The notes beneath the pieces are model-generated. The model was not told the origin of the DNA. It made no database searches and worked only from the letters and a program-made list of their open reading frames with translations. From the NCBI GenBank assembly GCA_024330945.1, contig JANDJJ010000004.1, positions 1-54,800 on the forward strand: a stretch of 54,800 bases of DNA, in the 5' to 3' direction. This DNA is from Nitrospira sp. Its GTDB lineage: Bacteria > Nitrospirota > Nitrospiria > Nitrospirales > Nitrospiraceae. Shown piece by piece: positions 41,667 through 51,972 of the stretch (positions are counted from its first letter, which is position 1; each line of letters starts with the position of its first letter). A program made the translations under genes and the position numbers.

Positions 41667-42485
41667 GTGAAAATCCATCCAACGGCGATTGTCCATCCCA
41701 AAGCGAATCTCGCCGACGACGCCGAAATCGGTCCCTATTGCATCATCGGCGAGCACGTCACGATCGGCAAAGGGACGCGGCTCTTGTCCCATGTCTCGGT
41801 CGACGGGTGGACCGAGATCGGAGAGCGGAACATGGTACATCCGTTCGCATCAATCGGCGGTCCCCCCCAGCATCTGGGGTACCGTGGGGAACCCACCAAG
41901 GTCGTGATCGGCAACGACAATGTGATCCGCGAGTACGTGACGGTGAACCGGGCGACGGTGCAAGGGGGAGGAGTCACGTCGATCGGTTCACACAACGTCT
42001 TGATGGCCTATGTCCATGTGGCGCACGATTGCCGGCTCGGCAACCATCTCATCATGGCCAACGCGGCCAGTCTGGCCGGGCATATCACGATCGACGATTA
42101 CGCGATCATCGGCGGTCTGACCGGCATTCATCAATACGTTCGAGTCGGCGAATATGCGATGATCGGAGGCTGTTGCGCCATCGGGCAGGACGTGCCCCCC
42201 TTCATGCGGGCGGCCGGCGGCTATCGGGCACATCTCTACGGACCCAATACGGTCGGGTTGCAGCGGCACGGCTTTTCGATGGAGCGTATCGCCGTGCTCA
42301 GGAAAGCGTTCGACCTGCTTTTTCGCGAAGGGCATCGCATCGCCGAAGCGATACGCCTCGCCAAGAAAGAGTTCAAGGGCCATCCGGACGTGGCCAAAAT
42401 CCTGACGTTCATGGAAGGCACCAAGCGCGGCATCTCCCGCGTGGTGAACGTCGATTTGGACATTGAGTTCGATCAAGAGAGGTGA
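41667..42485 (+). CDS. lpxA: UDP-N-acetylglucosamine acyltransferase
   Basis: Left-handed beta-helix hexapeptides starting IHPTAIVHPKANLADDAEIGPY; GTG start with GGAGG upstream. Confidence 0.94.
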   Translation: MKIHPTAIVHPKANLADDAEIGPYCIIGEHVTIGKGTRLLSHVSVDGWTEIGERNMVHPFASIGGPPQHLGYRGEPTKVVIGNDNVIREYVTVNRATVQGGGVTSIGSHNVLMAYVHVAHDCRLGNHLIMANAASLAGHITIDDYAIIGGLTGIHQYVRVGEYAMIGGCCAIGQDVPPFMRAAGGYRAHLYGPNTVGLQRHGFSMERIAVLRKAFDLLFREGHRIAEAIRLAKKEFKGHPDVAKILTFMEGTKRGISRVVNVDLDIEFDQER

Positions 42486-42497
42486 GACGATCCTGAT

Positions 42498-43349
42498 ATG
42501 ACCGCATCGGTACCAGTGCAAGACGGTCGCATCGGTCTGATCGCCGGCAACGGCCGGTTTCCGATCATTTTCGCGGACAACGCCAAAAAGATGGGCTTGT
42601 TCGTCTCGGCGGTGGCGCATGAGGGTGAAACGGAGCCGGAACTGGAACGGCACGTTGATCGAATCCATTGGATCAAGATCGGACAGCTCAACAAGCTGAT
42701 CAACGCTTTCAAGGGAGACGCCATCCGGCAGGCGGTGATGTTGGGCGGGATCAAGAAGACCCACGTGTACAGTACCGTACGTCCGGATTTTCGCGCGTTG
42801 GCGCTGGCGGCTCGGCTGGCGTTATGGAAGGACGACGACATCCTGCGGGAAATCGCCGCCGAATTGGAACGGGAGGGCATTTCCATTTGTGAGTCCACGT
42901 TCGGTTTGCAGGGGATTCTAGTCGAGGAGGGCCCGCTTACGTCCCGCCGTCCCAACAAAAAAGAGTGGAACGACATCCGGTACGGGTGGGAAATCGCGAA
43001 GGAGGTCGGACGCCTCGATATCGGCCAATGTGTCGTGGTCAAGGATCGAGTGGTGGTGGCGGTGGAGGCTGTCGAAGGAACTGACGGGGCGATCAAACGA
43101 GGCGGGGAGCTGGCGAAAGAAGGAGCCGTGGTGATCAAGCGCAGCAAACCGCAGCAGGACTTGCGTTTCGATTTGCCGGCGGTCGGGCCTCGGACGATCG
43201 AGGTCATGGCGTCGGTCAAGGCGGCCGTCCTGGCGGTCGAACCGGGTCGGACGGTGGTGCTGGATCGGGACGAGCTGGTGCGTCAAGCGGAACATGCTGG
43301 GATTGCGGTCATCGGCGTGGCGGCCGGCGACGTCGAGCGCGAGGCCTGA
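42498..43349 (+). CDS. lpxI: UDP-2,3-diacylglucosamine pyrophosphatase LpxI (DUF1009)
   Basis: IGLIAGNGRFPIIFADNAKKMG, GGIKKTHVY, DLPAVGPRTIE. Confidence 0.9.
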   Translation: MTASVPVQDGRIGLIAGNGRFPIIFADNAKKMGLFVSAVAHEGETEPELERHVDRIHWIKIGQLNKLINAFKGDAIRQAVMLGGIKKTHVYSTVRPDFRALALAARLALWKDDDILREIAAELEREGISICESTFGLQGILVEEGPLTSRRPNKKEWNDIRYGWEIAKEVGRLDIGQCVVVKDRVVVAVEAVEGTDGAIKRGGELAKEGAVVIKRSKPQQDLRFDLPAVGPRTIEVMASVKAAVLAVEPGRTVVLDRDELVRQAEHAGIAVIGVAAGDVEREA

Positions 43350-43445
43350 AACAGGGAGCGGGCGTCCGGTCGAACGGGCAGTTCAGGTTTCCATGGCAAG
43401 TGGTGTGGGTTCGAGGCAGCGCTCGTCTCATGAGCGAACGGGAAT

Positions 43446-44411
43446 ATGGCTGCATTGAGAGCGGGAGTCGTCGGCGTCGGGCATTTGGGGCAACACCATG
43501 CCAGATTGTATGCGACGTTGCCGGACGTGGCGCTCGTCGGGGTGACAGATCGGGACCGTGGAAGAGCCGAGCTGATCGCGAGCCGGCACGGCGCACAGGT
43601 GTTCGAAACGGTGTCGGATCTTCTCCGGGACGTCGAGGTGGTCAGCGTGGCCGTTCCGACATCGGCGCATTACGAGGTGGCGCGGGCTTGTCTTGAAGCG
43701 GGCAAGCACGTGTTGGTGGAAAAACCCCTTGCCGCGCGGCTTGCCGAGGCGCAAGAGCTGGTTGAGCTGGCCAAGGCCAAGGGATGTGTGCTGCAGGTCG
43801 GCCACAGCGAACGGTTCAATCCCATCATGCACACGATGCGGCCGTACATTCGGCGGCCGGCGTTCATCGAAGGCCATCGGATCGGGCCCTACAGCGAACG
43901 GGGGACCGACGTCGACGTCGTGCTGGACTTGATGATCCACGACCTCGATCTGGTGCTGTCCTTCCGGCCTGGTCCGGTCGAGGAGGTGCGGGCTGCGGGC
44001 GTGCCGGTCCTGTCGCCCACGATCGACATCGCCAACGCCCGCATTCAATTTCAAAGCGGTTGCGTGGCGAACCTGACTGCCAGCCGGGTGTCGCTTGCGA
44101 AGATGCGGCGGCTTCGCCTGTTTCAGCGAGACAGCTACGTGTCGATCGATTTTCAATCCCGACAAGGGATCGTGGGGCGCCGATCCGGCGAGGCGGCAGG
44201 CAAACCGGGATTTGTGATCGAGGAACACAAAGGAGGCGACGACGAGCCTCTGAAGTTGCAGCTCGAATCGTTTGTTCGGTCGATCAGAGACGGCTCCCCC
44301 CCTCTTGTGTCCGGAGAAGACGGAGCGGCGGCGGTGGCCCTTGCTCATGAGGTCTTGGCGGCGATCGCTTCGTTCGTCCGGCGTCAGACGGAACGGGAGG
44401 CGTCGGAATAG
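43446..44411 (+). CDS. Gfo/Idh/MocA-family oxidoreductase
   Basis: AGVVGVGHLGQHHARLYATLPDVALVGVTDRD; EKPLAA; VGHSERFNP. Confidence 0.9.
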   Translation: MAALRAGVVGVGHLGQHHARLYATLPDVALVGVTDRDRGRAELIASRHGAQVFETVSDLLRDVEVVSVAVPTSAHYEVARACLEAGKHVLVEKPLAARLAEAQELVELAKAKGCVLQVGHSERFNPIMHTMRPYIRRPAFIEGHRIGPYSERGTDVDVVLDLMIHDLDLVLSFRPGPVEEVRAAGVPVLSPTIDIANARIQFQSGCVANLTASRVSLAKMRRLRLFQRDSYVSIDFQSRQGIVGRRSGEAAGKPGFVIEEHKGGDDEPLKLQLESFVRSIRDGSPPLVSGEDGAAAVALAHEVLAAIASFVRRQTEREASE

Positions 44412-44676
44412 GGGACATGGCCGGTGTCCGCAAACGTCTCTTGCTTGTACTTGCGGGCGTCGTCTCCAATAAGGAGGATCTCGTCCAGGCCAAGAAGGGA
44501 CAGGTAAGGGTCCGGTTAAGAAGTTCCGGTTTTGGGCGTCACCGTTCGAGCGGCTCGAGGCCTCTTCTTCGACCATGAACGAGAAATCCGCGGCGTGAAG
44601 CTCCGAACTCGGCATTCGTCCCCTGTCACGCATCTTGAACGACGAATCGGATACAACTGCATCAGGCTGTGACGTC

Positions 44677-45807
44677 ATGCCGCGCATTCTCATCGTGACC
44701 GGCGAAGCCTCCGGCGATCTTCACGGGGCCAATCTTGCCAAGGCGCTGAGGGCGTGTGATCCCGACGTAGTGTTGGCGGGCATCGGGGGGGCGGCGATGA
44801 GGGACGCCGGGGTCCGACTGGTCGGCGAGTCAGGCCATTTCGACGTGATCGGCATGGTCGGTCCGCTCATGGTGCTGGGGGTCCTCCGGCGCTTTTGGGC
44901 GGTTCGTCGATTGTTCAGATCGGAGCCTTGGGACGCAGTGGTGTTCATCGATCATCCGGGCTTGAACTTGCGGTACGCCTATTTCGCCAAGGCGGCGGGG
45001 CTGCGCGTGTTCTACTATATCGCGCCGCAAGTTTGGGCTTGGAGGCCGGGACGCATTCATTGGATCAAACGGCGGGTCGATCACGTGCTGGTCGTGCTGC
45101 CGTTTGAAAAGGCCATTTACGATCAGGCCAAGATCCCCTGCACGTTCGTCGGCCATCCTTTGTTGGACGCCGTCGCCCTCCGGCACGATCGTGACGAGCT
45201 TCGCAAGTCGTTCGCCTTGGATTCCGATGGTCCGGTCATCGCGCTCTTGCCGGGGAGCAGAAAAAGGGAAGTGGAATTGCTCTTGCCGATCTTGATCGAG
45301 GCTGCGGAAAAATTGGCTCAACGGGAGCCGCGCGCGCGGTTTCTATTGGCGCAGGCCCCCACGATCGAGGATCATCTGCTTCAGTCCCTGCTGCAAAACA
45401 GCTCGGTTTTCGTCCAGGTCGTCAAGGGGCGGGCCGGTGACGTCATGGCGGCGGCGGATTTGGCGTGGATCGCGTCGGGGACCGCAACGCTTCAGGCCGC
45501 GGTCATCGGCACGCCGCTGATCTTGGTGTATCGGACCAGCGCGCTGACGTTCTGGTTGGCGTGTTTTCTCATCCGGGTTCGATGGATCGGGTTGGTGAAT
45601 TTGGTCGCGGAGCGGACCGTCGTGCCGGAGCTGATTCAATCGGATGCGACCGGCCAGCGATTGTACGAGGAGGCCCGTCGCCTCTTGGAAGATCGATCCG
45701 CCTATGATGAAATGAAACGCGGCTTGGCGAAGGTGCGCGCGGCGTTGGGCGAGCCCGGCGCGTCGCTCCGAGCCGCGGAGGTCGTGTTGGCATCATGTCG
45801 GGCCTAG
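44677..45807 (+). CDS. lpxB: lipid-A-disaccharide synthase
   Basis: ILIVTGEASGDLHGANLAKAL, YYIAPQVWAWRPGR, FVGHPLLD, LLPGSRKREV. Confidence 0.96.
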   Translation: MPRILIVTGEASGDLHGANLAKALRACDPDVVLAGIGGAAMRDAGVRLVGESGHFDVIGMVGPLMVLGVLRRFWAVRRLFRSEPWDAVVFIDHPGLNLRYAYFAKAAGLRVFYYIAPQVWAWRPGRIHWIKRRVDHVLVVLPFEKAIYDQAKIPCTFVGHPLLDAVALRHDRDELRKSFALDSDGPVIALLPGSRKREVELLLPILIEAAEKLAQREPRARFLLAQAPTIEDHLLQSLLQNSSVFVQVVKGRAGDVMAAADLAWIASGTATLQAAVIGTPLILVYRTSALTFWLACFLIRVRWIGLVNLVAERTVVPELIQSDATGQRLYEEARRLLEDRSAYDEMKRGLAKVRAALGEPGASLRAAEVVLASCRA

Positions 45808-47561
45808 ATCGTTTTACGCGCCTCATGCGCTATGTGAAGCCCTATCGGGGCCGATTCATCGGGGCATTGGCGTGTTCGGGCATGGTCGCCCTGCTGAGCG
45901 GGGTCTATGCGTGGCTCGCGAAGCCGGTGTTGGACGGGATCTTTATCGAAAAGAACGAGCGCCTGTGGCTGATTCTCCCCGTGGTCCTGATGGGGGTAGC
46001 GGTCTTGAAGGCGCTCTTCAGCTACGGCGTCGGCTATCTGATGGCCTATGTGACGAATCGCGTCGTCGCGGATATCAGGCAGGAACTGGTCCGGCATTTG
46101 GTCCGCCTGCCGGTCGGATTTCACGATGCGAACACGTCGGGACGGTTGGTGTCGCGGGTGGTCAATGACGTCGGTCTGATGGCCAGCGCGGCGTCGAACG
46201 TGCTGAAGGATATTTTTCAGCATGTCCTGACGTTCCTGGCCATGGTGGCCGTGATTTTCTACCAGAACTGGAAGTTGGCGGCGATTTCGGCCGTCGTCAT
46301 TCCCCTGTCGGCGGTGACGATGGTGCGGGTCGGCAAGCGGTTGCGGCGGTTGGCGACGAGCGGGCAGGAGCAGATGGGGGATCTGTCGTCGATGTTGCAA
46401 GAGACGCTGGCCGGCATTCGAATGGTCAAGGCGTTCGGGCGTGAGGACGCGGAGGCGGCGCGGTTCAAGGAATATAACCGGGCGTTCCTGGGGACCACGC
46501 TCAAGGCGAATCAAGTATGGTCGATCGGGTCGTCGCACATGGAAGTGATCGGCGTGATCGGGGTGGCGGGAATCATTTGGTACGGCGGGTATCTGGTCAT
46601 CCAGGGCGATATGACGCCGGGCGCCTTGTTTTCTTTCATGGCGGCGATGCTGATGGCCTATACGCCGATCCGCAAGTTGTCCGGAGCCAATAACATCATT
46701 CAGCAGGCGTTGGCGGCGGCTGCGCGGGTCTATGATGTCATGGATCTCCCGACGGAGCGATTACAAGAGCAGGATGCTGTTCCGTTGGAGAAAATCAATC
46801 GGGGCCTCGAGTTTCAAGCAGTCTCGCTGCGCTACGACGACCACGCCGGGCCAGCTCTCAACGGAATCGATCTGTCGATTAAAGTCGGCGAGATGGTGGC
46901 GTTGGTCGGAAGCAGCGGGAGCGGCAAAACGACGCTGATCAGTTTGTTGCCCAGATTTTATGAACCGACGGCCGGCCGGATTCTGTTGGACGGCCGGCCG
47001 CTCGCGGACTACCAGTTGCGGTCGCTGCGTGCGAAGATCGGCATCGTCTCCCAAGACGTCGTCTTGTTCGACGACACCGTGAGGAACAACCTGGCGTTTG
47101 GGCGAACGGGTGCGACGATGGCCGAAATTGAGGAGGCAGCCAAGGCGGCCTATGCCCATGACTTCATCCTCCGCCTTCCCCGGGGCTATGAGACGGTCAT
47201 CGGCGAACGCGGCGTGAAGCTGTCGGGCGGCGAACGGCAACGACTGGCGATCGCACGGGCGATTTTGCGGGACCCGCCCCTGTTGATTCTCGATGAGGCG
47301 ACGTCGGCCTTGGATACGGAATCCGAGCGGATGGTGCAACTGGCCTTGGCGAATTTGATGAAAAATCGGACGACCCTCGTCATCGCCCATCGGCTGTCCA
47401 CCGTCCAAAACGCGGATCGCATCGTCGTGTTGGATCGCGGCTCGATCGTGGAAACGGGAACCCATGAGGAACTGTTGCGGCGGAGAGGCATGTACCACCG
47501 CCTCTACACCATGCAGTTTCAAGACATCACATCTGAGAGCATGACGAGGGCGGAATGTTGA
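45795..47561 (+). CDS. msbA: lipid A export ATP-binding/permease MsbA
   Basis: ABC TM domain plus GSSGSGKTT, LSGGERQRLAIARA, ILDEATSALD. Confidence 0.94.
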   Translation: MSGLDRFTRLMRYVKPYRGRFIGALACSGMVALLSGVYAWLAKPVLDGIFIEKNERLWLILPVVLMGVAVLKALFSYGVGYLMAYVTNRVVADIRQELVRHLVRLPVGFHDANTSGRLVSRVVNDVGLMASAASNVLKDIFQHVLTFLAMVAVIFYQNWKLAAISAVVIPLSAVTMVRVGKRLRRLATSGQEQMGDLSSMLQETLAGIRMVKAFGREDAEAARFKEYNRAFLGTTLKANQVWSIGSSHMEVIGVIGVAGIIWYGGYLVIQGDMTPGALFSFMAAMLMAYTPIRKLSGANNIIQQALAAAARVYDVMDLPTERLQEQDAVPLEKINRGLEFQAVSLRYDDHAGPALNGIDLSIKVGEMVALVGSSGSGKTTLISLLPRFYEPTAGRILLDGRPLADYQLRSLRAKIGIVSQDVVLFDDTVRNNLAFGRTGATMAEIEEAAKAAYAHDFILRLPRGYETVIGERGVKLSGGERQRLAIARAILRDPPLLILDEATSALDTESERMVQLALANLMKNRTTLVIAHRLSTVQNADRIVVLDRGSIVETGTHEELLRRRGMYHRLYTMQFQDITSESMTRAEC

Positions 47562-48306
47562 AGGGGGAAAAGAAAGATGGCTGGCGCAAGCGAGCTGTCC
47601 GGTGGGCGGCCTGTTCGTTGCTGCCTCCGATTGCGGCGGTCTTGATTCGCGCCCTGTTCTACACGATGCGTTGCGAAACTCGAGGCCATGAAGCCGTTGA
47701 TGCTCTTTATCGGGAAGGTCGCCACATCGTGCTCGCCTTTTGGCACGCCCAGCAGTTAATGATCCCGATGGGCTACCGAGGGGCGGGGTCTCACGTGTTG
47801 ATCAGCCAACATGGAGACGGAGAAATTATCGCCCGCATTATCGCCTGGTTCGGTCATGAGACGGTGCGGGGATCAAGCACGCGCGGAGGCGCCGGCGCGC
47901 TTCGCGCGTTGATCAAATTGGGACGATTGGGCCGAGACGTGGTCGTGACGCCGGATGGCCCCAAGGGGCCTCGCTGCCGGGCCAAACTTGGGGTGATTCA
48001 GTTGGCCAAGGCGACGGGCCTGCCGATCATTCCCCTGGCCTTCGCCTGTTCAAAAAAAAACTTTTTGCGAGCTGGGATCGATACATGGTCCCGTACCCCT
48101 TCTCCAAAGGCCTGTTCCTGTACGGCAAGCCCTTGTGGGTTTCGCGCGAGGCGGACGACGCAGCGCTCGAAGCCGCTCGCTTGGAGCTGGAAGCGACGCT
48201 TAATAGTCTGACGGAGCAAGCGGAGCAAGAGGTGTCGCGTCCGCCGACCGGCGTCGGGCGTCGGTTCGGGCCGGGCGGTTCGGAGCATTCTTCGACGGGT
48301 GTCTGA
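47555..48306 (+). CDS. DUF374 lysophospholipid acyltransferase-like protein, frameshifted at about 48052-48061
   Basis: FWHAQQLMIPM, SQHGDGEIIARI, TPDGPKGPRC; C-terminus continues in -1 frame (KLFASWDRYMVPYPFSKGLFLYGKPLWV) after an A9 run; zero-frame ORF stops at 48211. Confidence 0.85.
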
Positions 48307-48335
48307 GGTGCCGTAAGACGCGAGGGGCCAGCGGC

Positions 48336-49652
48336 GTGGTCATGTGGCGCGTTCTCTATAACATCGGTCTCTTGGTCGCGACGCCGATCGTCGTCGGCAT
48401 GCTGTTGGCAAAACCCCGATGCCGACGAGGGTTTCTCCAAAGAATGGGCTGGCAAGCCCATCCGTCCGATAAAGAACAACGAGATCGACCGGTTGTCTGG
48501 GTGCACGCGGTGTCGCTGGGAGAAGCGGTTGCGGCGGCTCCGCTCGTTAAGGCGTTGCGGGAACGTCATCCGGAGTTTTGCTATATCGTGACGACCGTGA
48601 CGGAGACCGGGCGCGAGGCGGTTGAGCAACGATTGGCCGGCGTGGCGGAGCATCGGTACGCACCGCTGGATTTTTCATGGGCGGTCTCCGGCACGGTGAA
48701 TCGGCTGCGGCCTTCACTCTACCTGTTCGTTGAAACCGAGTTGTGGCCCAACGTGCTCTGGACGTTGAAGGATCGAGGAGTTCCGGTGGTGCTGGTGAAC
48801 GGGAGGCTGTCGTCCCGTTCATTCGCCCGTCAAAATGTGTGGGGCGTCCGTTCGTTGTATCGCTCCGTCATTCAGTCGATCACGTTGTGTCTGATGCAGG
48901 CGGAGCGAGATCGGCACCGCATCATTGCGTTGGGGGCCGATCCGGCTCGTGTCCACACGACCGGCAATATCAAGTTCGACCAACCGCTTCCCGCCGGGCA
49001 AGACGGCGCGGCGTCAGAACGGAGCTTTGGGTTGAATCAGTCGGACAAGCTGATTTTGGCCGGCAGCACTCACGCGGGCGAAGAAGAAATGTTGGTCGCG
49101 GCCTATCACCGGATTGTCGAGGTGGATCCTTCGGCCGTGTTGATGCTGGCACCGCGACATATCGAGCGGGTGGAGCAGGTGGAATCCATGATTCGCGACG
49201 CAGGTTTCACGGTTCAACGGAAAAGCCGAATCGAACAAAAGGGACGGGGGGCGCGGGTCGTCATCTTGGATACGAGGGGAGAGTTGGCCCACGCCTATCG
49301 CGAAGCGACAGTGGCGTTCGTGGGCGGCACCTTGGTGCCGGTCGGGGGCCATAATTTGCTGGAGCCGGCGGCTTGGGGAAAACCGGTTCTTTTCGGACCT
49401 TATACCGACCATTGCGCGGAAGTGGCGACCATGTTGGAAGAAGCGGGAGGAGGCCGGCGCGTAAGGGATGTGGAAGAATTGGCGCGCACGTGCGGCGAAT
49501 GGCTCGCTGATCCCCATGCCCGCGAGCGCGTCGGACGGGCCGCGCGGCGCGTTGTGTCGGACAATCAAGGCGCCTTGAAACGAACACTGGACCTGATCGA
49601 ATCATGCTTCACCACCATAGCGGCATCGCACCATTCCACCCAGCTTTCGTGA
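48336..49652 (+). CDS. waaA: 3-deoxy-D-manno-octulosonic acid (Kdo) transferase
   Basis: VWVHAVSLGEAVAAAPLVKAL, ETELWPNVLW, GSTHAGEEEM, GGTLVPVGGHNLLEPA. Confidence 0.96.
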   Translation: MVMWRVLYNIGLLVATPIVVGMLLAKPRCRRGFLQRMGWQAHPSDKEQRDRPVVWVHAVSLGEAVAAAPLVKALRERHPEFCYIVTTVTETGREAVEQRLAGVAEHRYAPLDFSWAVSGTVNRLRPSLYLFVETELWPNVLWTLKDRGVPVVLVNGRLSSRSFARQNVWGVRSLYRSVIQSITLCLMQAERDRHRIIALGADPARVHTTGNIKFDQPLPAGQDGAASERSFGLNQSDKLILAGSTHAGEEEMLVAAYHRIVEVDPSAVLMLAPRHIERVEQVESMIRDAGFTVQRKSRIEQKGRGARVVILDTRGELAHAYREATVAFVGGTLVPVGGHNLLEPAAWGKPVLFGPYTDHCAEVATMLEEAGGGRRVRDVEELARTCGEWLADPHARERVGRAARRVVSDNQGALKRTLDLIESCFTTIAASHHSTQLS

Positions 49653-49824
49653 CCTGTACGGCGAAGGAGTTGTCAAAACGCCGAGTATCGGTTGCTTGTT
49701 GAAGGAGAACGCCGTCAAGTCTATCGGACGTGAGCAAGGGAGATGAATTCAAGAAGAGACGTGCGGGGCGACCTTCAATCGCTCGGTCATTGTGTTGTCA
49801 TGGCCGTGGAGATGCCGAGCTGAT

Positions 49825-50907
49825 ATGGCGCTCTTACAGCCCGGACAACCGGTCCGGACGTGGCTTCGATGGGCTGCATTTTTCTATGGCCTGCTCGTGC
49901 GTGCGCGCGGCTGGTGGTATCGAGACGGCTGGGGGACGCCGTCCCGCTTGCCCTGCAGGGTCGTGAGCGTGGGCAATCTCACCGTCGGCGGAACCGGCAA
50001 GACGCCGGTTGTCATCTTGTTGACGGAATGGTTGCAAGCCGAGGGGCTGAGGGTCGCCGTGTTGAGCCGAGGCTATAAACGGATGAAAGGAGCCGATCGG
50101 CTGCTGGTCTCCGATGGAGTCAGGTTGCTGACCGGCCCATCGGAGGCGGGGGATGAACCTTTTCTCATCGCCAAGCGATGTCCTTCCGCGATTGTGGCGG
50201 TAGGGGCGGACCGAACAGAGGTGGGCCGATGGGTCTTGGCGCGGCACAAGGTGGATTGCGTGGTCTTGGACGATGGATTTCAACACCGGAGGCTCCACCG
50301 GGACGTTGATGTCGTCCTGCTCGATGCAACCGACGCGGCGGGGCTCGACGCGCTGGTGCCGGCCGGTCGCCTGCGTGAGCCGCTGGAGGAGCTGACTCGT
50401 GCGACGGCGGTGGTCGTCACGAGGGCCGATTCGCCAGAAAACGTCGCGGCAGTTCACCGGCGGCTGAGGAAAGCCGGCGTCACCCTCAACGATGAGATCG
50501 AGGTTTCGTTCAGGCCGGAGTCGCTGGTATCGGTGCGGGGTGACGGGAACCGGCCGCTCGAATGGGCTCAAGAGAAACGAGTATGGCTGGTCAGCGGTAT
50601 CGGCAACAGCCGATCGTTCCGCCGCTCCGCCGAGGCGGTAAGTGTGACGATTGTGGGCGAGACGGCCTTCGGTGATCATCATCGCTATCGCCTGGATGAT
50701 GTCCGCCGAATTCGATCCGAATCGGGGGCCGCCGGCGCCGAGCTGGTGTTGACGACGGAGAAGGATGCCGGAAAATTGTCGCCCCTTCTTGAGCCGGAGG
50801 ACCCCTGGTGGGCGTTGCGGATTCGCGTGGAGATCCTTCGGGGGCTGGAGCGGCTGCGACACCTGGTTCTCGAAGAAAAAGGAACAGGGCGGACGACCGA
50901 TGCGTAG
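49825..50907 (+). CDS. lpxK: tetraacyldisaccharide 4'-kinase
   Basis: [46 protein letters not shown]. Confidence 0.95.
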   Translation: MALLQPGQPVRTWLRWAAFFYGLLVRARGWWYRDGWGTPSRLPCRVVSVGNLTVGGTGKTPVVILLTEWLQAEGLRVAVLSRGYKRMKGADRLLVSDGVRLLTGPSEAGDEPFLIAKRCPSAIVAVGADRTEVGRWVLARHKVDCVVLDDGFQHRRLHRDVDVVLLDATDAAGLDALVPAGRLREPLEELTRATAVVVTRADSPENVAAVHRRLRKAGVTLNDEIEVSFRPESLVSVRGDGNRPLEWAQEKRVWLVSGIGNSRSFRRSAEAVSVTIVGETAFGDHHRYRLDDVRRIRSESGAAGAELVLTTEKDAGKLSPLLEPEDPWWALRIRVEILRGLERLRHLVLEEKGTGRTTDA

Positions 50908-51961
50908 AGAATCGATCAAGCGGCTTGTCGTGCGGGCGCCGAATTGGATCGGCGATGCCGTCATGTGCGAGCCGGCGTTGCGCGGGCTCCGGTCGCTGTT
51001 TCCCCAAGCGGAACTAACCGTGGTGGCAAAACCCTCTGTTGCGGAGCTGTTCTCAAATCATGCAAGCGTCACCCATGTTGTGCACTACGACAATCAGCGT
51101 CTTCATGCGGGTGTAGCCGGGAAATGGGTGTTTGCCGAAACGTTGCGTCAACATCGGTTTGATCTGGCCGTCCTGTTTCAAAATGCGTTTGAGGCGGCGT
51201 TTCTGGCTTGGCTGGCCGGCATCCCGCGCCGATACGGGTATGCTACCGATGGGCGCGCCATGTTCCTGACCGATCCGGTCGCGGTTCCCGACATCCGGAG
51301 GCCCGTTCATCAAGTCGCCTATTACTGGAATCTCCTCAAACCGCTGGGGTTGAAAGGAGAACCGATGCCTCCGGCGCTGACCGTCTCGCCGGATGAGGAA
51401 CAAATGATAGAAGAGCGATTGGCATTGGCAGGTATCTCGACGTCGGATTGTGTCATTGGGCTCAACCCTGGCTCTACATATGGAGTGGCCAAACGATGGT
51501 TGCCCGATCGCTTTGCGGAGGTCGCGCGACGCCTGGTCGGACGATTGCGAGAGGACGAGGGAAAAGAGGCGGCGGTCGTGATCATCGGTGCCAAGGGGGA
51601 AGAAACATTGGGCCGAGAGATCGCGACGCAGATCAATGCACGAACGGCGGTCTTGTCCGGGACGACGACGATTCGAGAATTGATGGCGGTGATCAAGCGC
51701 TGTCATCTGCTGCTGACCAACGACACCGGGCCGATGCACATCGCCGTGGCGTTCGGCGTGCCGGTCACGGCGGTCTTCGGCCCGACCGATTGGCGTACGA
51801 CATCCCCCTATGGGCAGGAAAGCGGTATCGTGCGGGAGCCGGTCGATTGCGCCCCCTGCCTACTGCGGGATTGTCCGATCGACCATCGATGTATGACCAG
51901 AGTGGTGGTTGATCAAGTGTATGAGACGGCGGTGCGGCGGATTGAGAGAACAACAGGGTAA
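50900..51961 (+). CDS. waaF: ADP-heptose:LPS heptosyltransferase II-like (GT9)
   Basis: LVVRAPNWIGDAVMCEPALRGL, GLNPGSTYGVAKRW, LLTNDTGPMHIAVAFGVPVTAVFGPTDW. Confidence 0.92.
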   Translation: MRRESIKRLVVRAPNWIGDAVMCEPALRGLRSLFPQAELTVVAKPSVAELFSNHASVTHVVHYDNQRLHAGVAGKWVFAETLRQHRFDLAVLFQNAFEAAFLAWLAGIPRRYGYATDGRAMFLTDPVAVPDIRRPVHQVAYYWNLLKPLGLKGEPMPPALTVSPDEEQMIEERLALAGISTSDCVIGLNPGSTYGVAKRWLPDRFAEVARRLVGRLREDEGKEAAVVIIGAKGEETLGREIATQINARTAVLSGTTTIRELMAVIKRCHLLLTNDTGPMHIAVAFGVPVTAVFGPTDWRTTSPYGQESGIVREPVDCAPCLLRDCPIDHRCMTRVVVDQVYETAVRRIERTTG

Positions 51962-51972
51962 GGTGTGAATCG

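Noticed and set aside
43428-44693. 421-aa antisense ORF over Gfo/Idh/MocA gene
   Set aside because: Shadow ORF; opposite strand has clear Rossmann and catalytic motifs
46960-47002. GGCCGGCC repeats forming a potential stem inside msbA
   Set aside because: In-frame coding sequence of the NBD; explained by codon choice in a GC-rich gene
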